Positions 45,990-58,136 of a stretch of DNA of 64,000 nucleotides are shown here, in pieces (positions within the stretch are counted from its first letter, which is position 1; each line of letters opens with the position of its first letter). Source of the DNA: Spodoptera frugiperda (lineage: Eukaryota > Arthropoda > Insecta > Lepidoptera > Noctuidae). The notes below the pieces were generated by a model that searched no databases, had not been told where the DNA came from, and saw only the letters and a list, made by a program, of their open reading frames with translations. A program made the translations under genes and the position numbers. The DNA lies in assembly GCF_023101765.2 (NCBI RefSeq), contig NC_064226.1:5448001-5512000 (forward strand). Direction: 5' to 3'.

Positions 45990-46105
45990 AGGGGGGATTC
46001 ATATTCTAATGACTTCTCCCTCATTGGGTAAGACAACCACTTCATTTCTACTACTGCTTTTTGGGCCAAGCCCCGTTAACCCGTTAAGTGTTCCGCGGAT
46101 CAAAA
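45990..46105 (-). repeat. SINE family 2 fragment, diverged
   Basis: The plus strand has TTTTGAGGGGGGATTC, AATGACTTCTCCCTC and GGCCAAGCCCCGTTAACCCG in family order. The central AGTGTCAGACTCTTACTG block has been lost. Confidence 0.65.
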
Positions 46106-48704
46106 AATAAGGTAAGGTTCAGCCAACAACCTAGAAAAACCTAAAATGATTTATTATTTCAAAAGCGCTAACAACTCACTAAAATCCACACACGCTAACA
46201 TATTATTATACATATAAACATCTCTTCTAGGTTAACATTTCTATCAAATTCCAAATAAAACAACTCATTTTACACTTGTCTTTCACAATCAATTTTAATT
46301 CCAAACTAATCATACTCAAACATGATATTATTTGGTATTAAAATGTCTAACAGCACACGTAGGGCAGTAGTAAAATATTATTTATCGTACCTACGTGTCA
46401 GCCCTACACAGTGAGACGCGTGCGTGGCGTGACGCGCAATTTATTGGCTCCCGTTCTTAGCCCTTTGTGTGCTCATCGGCAAAACAAACAATATGTTTTT
46501 ATTTCATTATTAGCACTCTCATTATAAGTTGCTAATATTTCCTTGCTTGTTTATTCCTTGCTTTAAAGATTTGCATAAACTGAACTATCTTTCGATGAGT
46601 CAGCTATCTGTAATACATTAATTTGCGCTTTATTTATTTGTTTTGTTTATATTACGTGAATGCCTTTTAACATTAGGTAGCTACCACACATGTGTCCATA
46701 TAAAGCTAATACGAACATTTTAACCTATATTAGATTTATTTATTTGTAAACAATATGACATCTTACAGCGAATTCCAATACAATAATGATCCGTAATCGA
46801 TTGTATATAATCATTGAGTTCATTAATTTTGTTTTTAAAACCTAATTTCTTTTAAACAACACACTAACAACAACATTGTTATTACTTACAATCTAAACAT
46901 CAAAACATTCACACACGCACGCTCACTCCTCAACCAAAACAAATGAATGACTCTCATACGACTACAACAAAACACAACATTACTTAAATACACCCCCTTA
47001 GCATAAACTTCGCCGAACAGCTGAACCGAATAAAGTAAATTTAAATCTTACACTGGCCCATATTTCAATAACGTTCAGCTTAACTCGCAACAAGCCACTC
47101 AATCATGTAAGAAATAGTTCGTGGAATCGATTTCATACAGCGGTAGCGACATGAAGGAAACTTTCGAGAACGATTCCGATGGTGAAATGAACACAAAATG
47201 TGACATCGTGAGGGAATCTATTATGTGGTTAAGGTGAGTTGAAAATTCGCAGATAATAGTACTTTATTATCAAAAGTTATTCTATGCTTCTTGACAACAC
47301 GACTACTGTAGCTAGAAAAAGAAAATAAGTTCTTTAAAAGACTTTTCGAGTTTTAAAGTTCACGGAAAATCATCAGTGGTTCACATTAAAATCTAAAATA
47401 AACTTTCACATAAAATTAACACCTACTGGAATCAAGTTCCACAATAAGATAAGAAAAGATTAAAGGTTAACAACTCTATTTTTTGCTTTCATTCACTCAC
47501 ACTCCACACCGGATAACAAACTTCAAAACAACCTGCAACCTTTAGTCTTATTCCATCTAAAATACTATCTTTAATTTCTTAAAACAAACATAAAGAAAAA
47601 TCCCAAAAATAAATCTGTCCCATTATTCCCAACTTACAATCGAGATAACAGAATTGAGAATCTTAAAATGGCTGACAAAAACTTGAGAGTAGGCCTCTAT
47701 AAAATAGAGTTAGTTGCCATATTATCGTGATAGGGAGAAATAACCGCATATCCCTATAAAACTACTTTCTTTTATCGTTCGACGCGTAAATTCCCGAATC
47801 CTTGGGGATTGCAATAAATAGCTGAAATCCTGAACTCGACCACGGACATCGAAGGCTGATAGGACTTAGACAAGCCTCGCTAACATCTGAGTCTTAAACT
47901 TGGAAAAGTTTCGACGGAACTTACTCTTTATTTGTGTTCAATTTGGGATTAAATGGGCAATTGTCGTTTGATTTAAAACGTTGTTTGGTTAGTTTATTAA
48001 ATGGTATTCTTATAGTAATAATCGTTTGTGTAACGATTCCAATTTTAAGGTCTATCAAATTTTATATACATTGTCTAAAATTGGTTAAAGAAAATTGTGT
48101 AGGAATTGCGAATGGAGGATGGTTGTGAACCTAGTCAAAGTTTGTTTTAATTGTCTTCAAGGTCGCATAATGAAGAACAGATAAAGTGGCATGTTATGTA
48201 AAAGTATTTTACAGCCTAGTCCCCATAACACAGAGAAAACAGTAAACATTTTACTTAGCTGTGAAGGGCAAAAAACTGCTTTACATAAAATACAATAAGG
48301 TTCAATGTTGACCCTGTTCTTATAACAACTACATAATAATTCCCCAATCAGTTAATAGGCCTAAATAAGATACAATTTAACAGACGACTTATTAAACTAA
48401 GACTTGAAGAAGGGTCCGTACATAATCTTTAAAAGTTGCCGACAGTAAGGCGTTGTTGTACCCTCGTCAGACCTTTGCAGAACTTCAAACATTGGACCTC
48501 ACAACTTACTTGGTACGTCCTAAATACTTTTATTAACTTTTGAGCTGATAATTATCTATTAATTTTGGAGTATAATTTGGTCTAAATTGTAATATTATTT
48601 ACAGAACAAACTTATCATATCTTTTATTGATCGAAAAGTAACAATTTGAATCTTTGCTTGCTCCTTTACTAATGATAGAGAAACGAACTAACTTCCAGAT
48701 AGAA
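46106..48704. other. Unique interval, no gene seen
   Basis: AT-rich. A GC-richer patch at about 46390-46460 (GAGACGCGTGCGTGGCGTGACG) is unassigned. No repeat or exon recognised. Confidence 0.5.
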
Positions 48705-48885
48705 AACTGACGTGAAACAACGCTTGCGTTGTATACAACCCCGACAACCCTTAAAATCCTGACCCCCAAAAGGCCGGCAACGCACTTGTAACGCCTCTGG
48801 TGTTTCGGGTGTTCATGGGCAGCAGCGATTGCTTACCATCAGGTGATCCGTCAGCACATTTATCGGGTTATACCATAAATAAAGT
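48705..48885 (+). repeat. SINE family 1 copy lacking its head
   Basis: It starts at AGAAAACTGACGTGAAACAACG, then CAACCCCGACAACCC, AAAAGGCCGGCAACGC, GCCTCTGGTGTTTCGGG and CATCAGGTGATCCGTC, and ends near TTATACCATAAATAAAG. It lacks about the first 70 bp and the CCCAATCTTCCC-type block. Confidence 0.75.
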
Positions 48886-49066
48886 TATACTTTTACATCT
48901 CTACTCTGTCTTGTTTGTCGTTTTATTAGCACCTTTGCAAAATAAACCGTAAATAAATAGTCAAACAGGAAAAACAAAAAAAATCGCAATCATAGCAAAA
49001 AAAAAAGAAATGAAACAATACACTTAAAATAAGTTAAACTTTTTACGTTAAACGATATATTTTAAA
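48886..49066. other. Short AT-rich spacer
   Basis: Nothing recognised; separates the SINE from the Helitron complex. Confidence 0.5.
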
Positions 49067-49340
49067 CTAGCTTCCGCCCGCGACTCCGTCCGCGCGGATG
49101 TCGTATTTTTCAGGATAAAAGGTATCCTATTTTATGCCCAGGGTAATAAGGTATACCAAGTTTCATCGAAATCGAACCGTTAGTTTTCACGTGATGTGAT
49201 GCCTGATCATACAGACAGATAAAAATAATCACATATTTGGGTTGGTATCGATCCAGTAACACCCCCCTGCTATTTATTTTTTCAATATTTTCAATGTACA
49301 GAATTGACTCTTCTACAGATTTATTACATGTAGGTATAGA
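49067..49340 (-). mobile_element. Helitron-like family B copy 2
   Basis: On the minus strand it starts TCTATACCTACATG after an A and ends GCGGGCGGAAGCTAG before a T, with a CGCGCGGACGGAGTCGCG hairpin just before the end. It is 274 bp, shorter than the 427-bp copy at 21401. The shared blocks GAGTCAATTCTGTACATTG, GGATCGATACCAACCC and CACGTGAAAACTAACGG are in the same order. Confidence 0.8.
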
Positions 49341-49554
49341 TATAAATTCATTTAGGTTGGATACCTACTTACTATTCCGCCGCAAACGAACGTTATTACT
49401 TATACTAAATTTGCTAACTTTCGCTTAATCCCGGAAATATCGAATTCAGTATTTACACACGATGGCTTATTATCGTAATTCATGTGGTGTTTCTGTACCG
49501 ATTTCTATGATTCTTTTTTTAATATTAAATAGGTAATAATGTTAACATTTTTTA
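49341..49554. other. Spacer between Helitron-like A and B copies
   Basis: About 214 bp with no counterpart between A and B in the complex at 20.5-21.8 kb. It may be a part of family A deleted in the other copy, or unrelated host DNA. Confidence 0.4.
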
Positions 49555-49929
49555 ATTAGGGATGAATGAGAGTGTTATAAACGTAAGAGTAGACAAATAT
49601 AATCAGAAAGCTCCGAACTGACACGTGTTATTGTGAGTCAACCATAAGAGATAGACATTTGCTGTCGTGGAATATTTTTTAAACAATTTTAAGGAGAACA
49701 TTTCCGTCATACATTATTTCTGTGTATCTTTAAGCATTAAGGCTGCACACGCGGAAACTTAAAAAATGGAGTAAGTTCTCCTGTTTTCCCAACACTTCCC
49801 TTCACTGCTCTGCTCCTATTAATCGTAGCGTGATGAAAAGTATACTATAACCTGCCCAGGAGTACGAAGAACAATTGTACCAAGTTTCGTTGAAATCTGT
49901 CCAGTAGTTTTTATTTCTATAAAGAACAT

Positions 49930-49990
<61 letters not shown>

Positions 49991-50112
49991 AAAAAATTTT
50001 CTGATTGCATTTTTGGTGTCAGTATCGATCACTAATCACCCGCTAATAGTTATTTTGGAAATATATTTCATGTACAGAATTGACCTCTCTACAGATTTAT
50101 TATAAGTATAGA
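49555..50112 (-). mobile_element. Helitron-like family A copy on the minus strand
   Basis: On the minus strand it starts TCTATACTTATAATAAATC after an A. It then has GTACATGAAATATATTTCC, a TCTG tract of about 15 units (49928-49990 as CAGA), GGACAGATTTCAACGAAAC and GGTTATAGTATACTTTTC, and ends around CATTCATCCC at 49555. Block order equals 20854-21400. No protein is encoded; the VCLS-type frames are microsatellite artefacts. Confidence 0.75.
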
Positions 50113-53100
50113 TATATTATGCGGTTAGCAAAATGATCATACTAGTCTAGATCAATATAAAAATGTATGTATCTTGTTTTCGAAATCTTCTTTAATGTAA
50201 GCGTCTGCGAACTATACCGGCAATACCAACCCCCTCTATCGTCTGGGATGGTGTTATGCCAAAGTGTGAAGTAAATGTTTATATTAATTGTCTGCACAGA
50301 TCAAGCTCCTGTTGGACAGTCGATATAGTTAATAAAAGAAATAAAGAAAGTTGTATAAAGAACAAAACATTGTTTCTTTATGGCTAGCATTTCTGCGTCT
50401 TCTATGAGTGTCTGCTGAGCCAGATTTTAGATTTTCCTACATCCACCACAAACAATTTTCATACACAATTTAGAATTGAAAATAAACTCTTTTGCACTTT
50501 CTAAATTACTTAAGATGATAAGTGATCCAGCAATAAATTCACAACAGCACGCAACCACGTTTCCCATAAATGAAAACCGCTACCGGAGCCAGACACATAA
50601 ACCAGAAACCGGTAAGTATCGCACTCAAATTCTATATTCCTGTCTAAAACTATCAAGTTTTAAACTCGAGGAGGGTGTTATGCGAAAGGTACAAAGGTAT
50701 TTAAATAAAGGGGGCGGTTTTTTCTCGACAAGGAACATAACGAGGTGGAATCACGATGCACTCGATATAACATCGCAACAGCTATTACCTGGCGGAGTTT
50801 GCGGAAAATCGTTATTGCTCACCGACTATGGGTGAGAGTATGGTGCGGAAATGTAAACTGTAAATGTGTTTTTTTACCGTTTGAATATAAAATATAATAT
50901 TTTCATTATTATTGTGTATTTTCTATACCCTGTCCTGTCTTGCACATATTATATGCTGAACTGGTCCCATTTTGCCCAGACTCGGGACATGTACATATGC
51001 CCATAATCCCTCCTGTTTAAAAGTCTATAATCTGTTTCTATCACTTTTTTACCGTGTGAAATAAATGATTTCTTCTTCTCGATTTTAAAGTCATTTGAAT
51101 TTAAAAAGCTAGGTTAATGTAAGCTGAAATGAGCTTTAGTCCTAATGTTATGTTATTTTACTGTAATTAAATCTTATCTTTCATTCTATATAAAAAAGAG
51201 GTTTATTTCATTTCAGTGCCAAGAGAAACCTAGTGTTTTAATTTGTTTGTGTAAAATTTATATTACATCCCCGCTCAGCTCAGCACTGTGGCGGCAGCCC
51301 AGGTATTTCAAGTGCACAACTGCTGAGCGTGCAACATAATACTTTCCATTGAAGGTGGAAGTGGTCACTTTGAGCACGACTTTGCTTTGCAAAAACAATA
51401 TCTATACAAAGGGAAGAAATATTGGGACATTTTCGATGGAAGCTGACGGTGCATTTTAGTTTTGCTATTCCATTGGCTATTATTTTAAACCACCGCGTAA
51501 ATTTTGTTTGTCTTTGTCGTCTGCAACCAGAAAATAAGTTTCTAAAGAAAGATAAGAGCTGCCTGCATTTCTTATTGTTCAAATGTTCATAAAAACTAAA
51601 GCATTTTACTTTTAACTTAGTCTAGTTCTATTGTATTCAAAACACGATTGCTGTGCAAAATAATACGCTCTTTTTATTTTCAAATTTATTTAGTTATTAT
51701 ACTGTCTGCAACATGCTAAACCATCTGTTTGTTTACTGTTCTCCGTTTACGATAATAGCCAAGAGAGTAATTAAACATTTGTATCCATAAAAAATGGCCT
51801 GAATGAGACATGCATTAGATTGTTTATTTCTGTATCACAACCATGCGGTGGCATTAGCTATATTAGGAAGCTCATCAATTCAAGGAGACATAACATTTTA
51901 AAATCACTTTAGGCGTTACACAGTTAACACTATTTTTTAATAATTTATGTTTCATTTTAGTCGAAAAACGCATTAAAGACTTTGGAATTTTCATTGGCTT
52001 CTAAGAAAATGTCTAATCTTTACAACGAGACAGCTGCTTAACTATTTAGATACACGACGGACGCGGACACGGGACGACACTTTCAGAATAACATATCGTT
52101 TTAAATGCCGACTGACAGATGACACATTTCGACATTCTTCAACTTGTCGTTTCTGAAATACGCTCCGCAACGCCCTTTTATATTTATTTTTGCCCGTCAC
52201 CGTTTGAATCACACATGAAATGAACACAACTCTACAACTTATTGTTTCAGCCATAGAGTCTAAAATAAATTAACAATGCACAACCGAGCTGGCTATTTTC
52301 TACATAACACCCTTCACTTTAATAAGAACAGACAAAAAGTCGGTTTAAATCTAATTCTTAAACACGCTAATGTGACCGATACGGGTTAGTGGGCAATTAG
52401 TTTAACAGAATAACATTTTGGTAAACAACTGAAGAGTTTTGGTCACAGTTGGAGTATCGGGTCAGTTGATAGTCAAAGGTAGGAGAAAATATAATATTTC
52501 TATGTCAGTAACAGTGAATTTAATCACACACAATAAATTGAGAGCATTATATCTGTCATGTAGAAAGCATAAATATGTTGTCAGTTTATTAATACGTGTG
52601 TAACATGGCACTAAATATGTACACATGTTGAACAAACGGTACTTCTTCATTATTTTTTTTGTGACGATTAACACGCTTATGATTACCGATAAGACAAGGG
52701 ACCCGAAGAGGGAGAAAAATTAGGATAATAGATCAGAGGGCTCGAATAATTTTCGCTTAGCGTTTATACTGTTCAAATGCGTACTGAGTCTGCGAAATAA
52801 TTGAGCCATTCATAAGGCTCGTGATAGCGGTTCGGGACGGGCCCCGGCACAATGACTAATAAGAAGTTAATCCGCAAATAAAAGTGGAATTGAAACAGAA
52901 GTGGGACGCCTTTGCGCGCCGTGTGGGTAGGCTAGCGTCGATTTGTCTTTGTCGGCGTCACTGAACTCGTCAGAAATAGATTAAGCTCTCTCACTCCATC
53001 TAATGGCGCCTCATTTGTTTGGCTTTAAGAGAAAAATTGCTCTTAAACTCTACGATAGAATCTTGTCGATGAGTTTCGTTTGTTTGACTCAATTTGGACA

Positions 53101-54179
53101 ACCAACTGCTCCGATTCTTAGGGTGCCTCCAAATTGTTCTGCAATTTTATTGCAATTTTTATTGTAACCCTAAATTGGGTCAGCTTTGATAATTACTATT
53201 ATGTGCTCAGAGTAACTACAATCACATTTTCAAAGTAAACAACAGCGCTGCGTATTAGCTGTCTGTAAAAAAAGCCATCAATTATAACTATGACAGCATT
53301 CCTTCACGTTGTAATAACATGTTTTCATAAGTGAAGAATAAATGCCGTTGACAATGTGACCTAAATGTAACGTGAGAGAAAAATTCAACAACGCTTATTT
53401 TCTAAACATTTTTACTACTTTAATACGAGTGAACATTCCACCAGCATGTTCCCGACTTCGGTGTAAAGACGTCTTAACATTTTCAAATTCAGTTAACACT
53501 TTCGAGTGGCACCTCAAACAAATTGTTTTAGGTAAGCTGTTGTTCCTTCCGCTTACCTTAAAAAATGTTATTGTGTTTCCTTACCTTACTTTTATGCTTC
53601 GTTTAAACTCAAATTGGAGACACAACTTCTCTCCACTCGCATTTATTTCTAACCCATTTGTTGATCAAGTTTACTGGCCAGTTACAATTTTTTTGTCAAA
53701 GAATAATTCGAAATTGTATTTTGTAATATGAACTCAAGTTTCCAAAGTAACTGGAAGCCAGTTAATGAAGCTTTTATTCAATAAAATACGACTTGGAGTG
53801 AGTTGAGTCCGTATTGCAATAAAATATGGCCAGTAACTTATGAAATAACGCTTCAACTAGTTTGTATTACGTATTCGCGGGCGCATTTAATTTTAAAGAA
53901 GAGAGAAATTAAAAATTTGCTGCTTCAGGATGAGGCTCGGAGAAGAACTCAGACGGAATGGAAAATTTTAGGTGTGTCGGCTAAAATCTTGTTGGAGATA
54001 AAAATGGTTTGCTGTTTAGTTTTATTTTATAACATTTTATTTCATAGGTGCTTACTTTAATTAATAAAATCAGTTTAGATTCATAACGTAAGTACTAGGT
54101 GAGTGACGAATTGGCGAAAAAATATTGTCTAGTATTTTCCTTATAACTTCTGTATACTTCTGTTCTAACTTTTTAATAT
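50113..54179. other. Long unique interval, no gene supported
   Basis: Frames of 119 codons at 50476-50835 and 53372-53731 and one of 100 codons at 51280-51582 were inspected. None has a recognisable domain, signal peptide or splice context that would justify a call. A GC-richer patch at about 52825-53010 (TTCGGGACGGGCCCCGGC; GCGCGCCGTGTGGG) is unassigned and may be an exon or conserved element. Confidence 0.45.
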
Positions 54180-54410
54180 TATAAGCCGGAAAACGAGCAG
54201 ATGGATCACCTGATTGTAAGCAATCGCCACCGCCTGATCATGGTTTCCCGAAACGGGAAACCATGGGGTAACGGGGATTGGGAAGATTGGAAAGGGGGAT
54301 AATTGGGCCTCCGTTAACCTCATTCAGACAACGAACCACAACGCAAACGTTGTTTCACGTCAGTTCTTTGTGAGGCCGTGATGTCACTCCTGTCGAGCCG
54401 GCCCACGTTT
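54180..54410 (-). repeat. SINE family 1 copy with an internal palindrome
   Basis: On the plus strand it runs AAGCCGGAAAACGAGCAG, ATGGATCACCTGATTGTAAG, CAATCGCCACCGCC, then a perfect palindrome at 54239-54265. It continues with GGGGATTGGGAAGATTGG, GGGCCTCCGTTAACCTC, GCAAACGTTGTTTCACGTC, TGTGAGGCCGTGATGTCAC and CGAGCCGGCCCACG. The stretch normally holding GGCGTTACAAGTGCGTTGCC is missing. The last few bases of the head are lost. Confidence 0.8.
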
Positions 54411-56991
54411 AAAAACTTCCTTCCAGACTTTTTATAAGAAATATTACTCACATAAAGTAGGTACATAGGTAATAATATAACTTGTACATAATATTATATG
54501 TGTAAGTATAAGTTAAGCTGCACAGGACATTATAAATAACGTATTTAAAGTACATGCCCGATGAGATCTAAAATCGATTTGTCAGTTAAAGTGGTGTACC
54601 AAGATTTGAAATCAACATTTCAGTATTATATTCATATCTGACAACGAAATGTATGAGGACTGGAAGTGGTACTAATATATTTTATTGGATTATAATAAAA
54701 TACTCTAAAGTAACTTGTTTGTAGTTAATAATGTACTTAAGTCTCCTTTAATATTACAGATGTTAAATTTCGTAACTTTAGAACGCATTTTCAAAAGGCA
54801 ATACGACAACAAAAACCTCATGAACAGATTTCATATAAAACGTAACCTAATAAATATTGTAAATACGAAAATTAACTTGTTTTTATTTTTATTATAAAAG
54901 ATATCTCACAAACTGCTGGACTGGATTGCAATGAATTTTGCTCAAGCGATAGGTGGAGATAATGGTTAAAGCCAAAGTTCTAAGCAAGCGAATTCATATG
55001 ACTAAAAACATATTTACCCAGTGTAATCATTATATTGTGATTTAAATATTTACGTAATGTATCTGCCTTAAGATTGATAGTTCCATTACTATCTGCTCTT
55101 AATGTAATGGATTAGTTCGTCTAAGTGTCTAGGCATTAGAGTACCTTAGCTAACCAAAAACAAAGTATCGCATTTAGAGGGTTGCGGGCCCAATGGTACC
55201 TTCTTGTGAAATATTGGCGTTCAGGTAAACTAGATAAGACTTAGTGCCGGGTCCAATTTATTTGGAAAAGGACTAGGATGTAGAACTTTAGGAAGGTACT
55301 ACTTTTGCTTTTTTTGTTCATAATGGGATGCAATAAATTAATTATGAAAAAATAGGTATAACAGGGAGTGCCTCTTGTGTGTAGTACAATGGTGGTCACA
55401 TGTGCCAGCCCACTATAAAGTTAATGTACGAGTATGCTTGCATGACATTGAATTGATGCTGGGTCAAGCAGTTTTTTTTAAATGATCAAGCAGGTCTATC
55501 CTCCGTTGTACCTACTATCTATGGAGCGTAATCTGTCAGATTTAGCCATATCTTTTTCACAAAGTTACATCGATTCGTATAAAAGTACTTATGTTAACAG
55601 CAAAACTTACAGACCATGTAATCAATGTAGGTACATCTGCAGTACCAAAGGTAACACTAGATCGTTGCCGACCACGGAAAATTTACATGTATCAGGATAA
55701 TAACAAAGATCTAACATACAAAGATTAAATTCCAAGTTTCACAGAAAACAATAAACAAAATCTATAAGCAATACAAATGAAATTAAGCATGGAATCTAAA
55801 ACAAACATTAAAGTGTACAAAGATTTCTATGAACGCCTTCATCAGTGCTCTCCACGGTTCTGATCTTTAAGTGCCAGTTCTCTTTTAGTGTCTCTGTTTC
55901 CGTGTCGGGCTCTGATTTTATTTGTAGTATTTGTAGTACATTCGTGTGTGAAATAGCCGTGAAGGCGTCGTGTAGCCGACCACCCAGTGGGACGATGACT
56001 GCTTAACGCTCTCGCCGTCATTTCTTCTGATTTATTGAAACGCAAAGCGCTCGTGGCGAGAGATCTGTGTACTGTCGACCGGAGATATGCGGACAGTACG
56101 TGCGAATCGAATGTGATGAAGGAATAAAATGTTTATCCTTTTTTGGGGTTATTTTGCTGCATGGTGGTCGCTGTTGATAAATGGATTCGTGTTCTTTTTG
56201 TGTTTTAGGAGTTTGTAAACTGGATGATTAGCCTAAATTGCTTAATGGATTCTGATTGATCAGTTAGATTAAACGGTGCAGTAGATGTAAGCTGCATTAA
56301 TCTCAATCTTTGTACTTTTTTTTCTTCTTTATGGCAATCGAATCTCCAATACAAAGTTGTCGACTATACTGCCAGTGTCGAGTGGTGACGGTAGATTATG
56401 AATCGTCGAACATCTTTGTACTTACATGGTCTACAACTTGTACGTTTTTTGACATTTACTTCGAGATGTACCTACTCAGGTTTTAATTTCAGTTTGAATA
56501 ACCACAACAGACTATAATAAGAGTTGCATTGTAATAGTACGCACCAATATTAAATCTCTTTTAGTAGCATTCCATTTGGTTGTACCGCACAGATCAACAC
56601 CGGCTTAAATTAATTTCGAATTTGTATTTCGAACCGTATTTTCTCACGCGGCAACATTGATCACAGCGGCTCCTTCTAAATATGAATGATCTGGCCACAT
56701 TATAAATTTAAAAAATAATTATCATAGATCCATAAATTACGAGTCATTGGGAATGATTTTTTTGTTGAGTTCACTTTGTGATTTAGGTGATTGTAAGATG
56801 TTAAGTAAGTTATGCTTTTTGTGTTTGTACGAAACCGGTCGGTGTGTGGTTTGTTTACGTTTTTTGTTTGTGACGCTACTGTATCTGTTAATTACTTTTT
56901 TATTTATATTTTTTTTGGTGTTGCATGTTGACATCGAAACGAAGCGAATGTAAAGTATTAATGATTTACTTATTGTTCATGGTTAATAATA
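54411..56991. other. Unique interval, no gene supported
   Basis: AT-rich with a less AT-rich patch at 55840-56100, where a minus-strand frame of 67 codons ends in KDQNRGEH. The frame has no known domain. Frames at 56737-56953 overlap on both strands and are featureless. Confidence 0.45.
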
Positions 56992-57547
56992 ATCCCATCA
57001 AAAACATCCTGTAAAAAACCCAAGTCTCGCAGCTCAGTCTTTCTACCGTCAAAAGTTGTGAGATCCATGTAATACCAAGTCGGTTAATCTATTTAGTGTC
57101 TACTTGAAGGATCTTCTGTCTTAAGTTATTACATAAGTTATTATCATGCCAATATTAAAAATATTTAACGTTTTAAACAAATAGATCGACTTGGACATCG
57201 CTTGATTTGATTATTAGTATGTATCACACTACACAGCACGACGGGCCAGCGACCAACAGGAACGAGAGTTTCAATCGCGTGAGGCGCGAGAGACTAAAGA
57301 ATCTAATATAATATTGTAATATTCATTTTGTTTTCATGCGATGTCCAAGTCGATCTATTTGTTTAAAACGTTAAATATTTTTAATATTGGCATGATAATA
57401 ACTTATGTAATAACTTAAGACAGAAGGTCCTTCAAGTAGACACTAAATAGATTAACCGACTTGGTATTACATGGATCTCACAACTTTTGACGGTAGAAAG
57501 ACTGAGCTGCGAGACTTGGGTTTTTTACAGGATGTTTTTGATGGGAT
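56992..57547. mobile_element. Fold-back element with 210-bp terminal inverted repeats
   Basis: The left arm 56992-57201 and right arm 57338-57547 are reverse complements; I find one substitution (GAAGGATCTTC against GAAGGACCTTC). The outer ends are ATCCCATCAAAAACATCC and its complement. Inner ends are GGACATCGC and GCGATGTCC. The 136-bp loop contains CGACGGGCCAGCGACC and TCGCGTGAGGCGCGAGAG. Non-coding. The near identity of the arms implies recent insertion, gene conversion or continuing mobility. The only candidate target duplication is an AT dinucleotide. It lies just downstream of the helicase fragment's stop codon. Confidence 0.9.
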
Positions 57548-57620
57548 CTCACTTCTTTTTGTAGATTGTAGAGCCTTTCTTTTTGATACCATCTACTTCT
57601 AACGAATTTTGTTAAAGGTC

Positions 57621-57917
57621 TTATGATATTTTCTTATTTTTATATGTAGTCTTCCTCTTTTTCTTTTCCGGTACTACTTCTTGAGCTTCAGCCACAGTTT
57701 TTCTCAAAGCCCACTCCCTGTCTCTATGGGCTTTTCTCGGAGGCTTTGATGTCTCAATTTTTGACAAGTCTGGACGGTAAATACTTCTTAATCTGTTGTA
57801 TTCACAAATTGATGATTCCTGCGCTTTAATACTTCCAAAGTCGACATTAATGAGATGTAAACCGCCCAGACTTGTAACTCTCGAAAGTGCCACGTAAGCT
57901 TGACCGGATGTGAACAC
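57621..57917 (-). pseudogene. Helitron Rep/helicase protein, C-terminal PIF1-like fragment
   Basis: 98 codons on the minus strand. Residues 2-14 read FTSGQAYVALSRV, the conserved motif VI region of PIF1-family superfamily 1B helicases as found at the end of Helitron RepHel proteins, followed by LGGLHLINVDFGSI and EYNRLRSIYRP. The tail is basic and lysine-rich (KKKRKTTYKNKK). The Rep nickase, the Walker A motif and the other helicase motifs are absent from the window. The first codon is GTG, and TTCTGCAG stands just before it, which could be a 3' splice site, so this may be a last exon of a longer gene or a truncated copy. The helicase would unwind DNA for rolling-circle transposition. Alone it is not functional. 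Confidence 0.8.
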
Positions 57918-58068
57918 TGCAGAACCTATATATTATATATATTTTACAAATAATAATGTTGTTCAGTTTCATGGGCTAAACACACCCTTACCCACCCTAT
58001 ACCCCCTCCCTTGCCTCATATGGTAGGTACCTATCTACACCTATTAAATTTATAACCACCACCAACCA

Positions 58069-58136
58069 CCAACTGCATAAATAACTTTGTAATCCCATAT
58101 ATTTATATGGGATTACAAAGTTATTGATGCAGTTGG
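58069..58136. repeat. Near-perfect 33-bp inverted repeat with 2-bp loop
   Basis: The left arm 58069-58101 starts CCAACTGCATAAATAACTTT and the right arm ends TTATTGATGCAGTTGG. There is one mismatch and only TT between the arms. It lies upstream of the helicase fragment. A small fold-back or the product of an inverted duplication. Confidence 0.85.

Noticed and set aside
50476..50835. 119-codon open frame considered as a host exon or gene
   Set aside because: No domain, signal or splice context recognised; similar-length frames arise by chance in this much DNA.
53372..53731. 119-codon open frame with hydrophobic stretches
   Set aside because: No convincing membrane topology, family motif or codon bias; left as unsupported.
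57240..57290. Hairpin in the fold-back loop as a microRNA
   Set aside because: Complementarity within the loop (CGCGTGAGGCGCG) is too short and GC-biased for a pre-miRNA.
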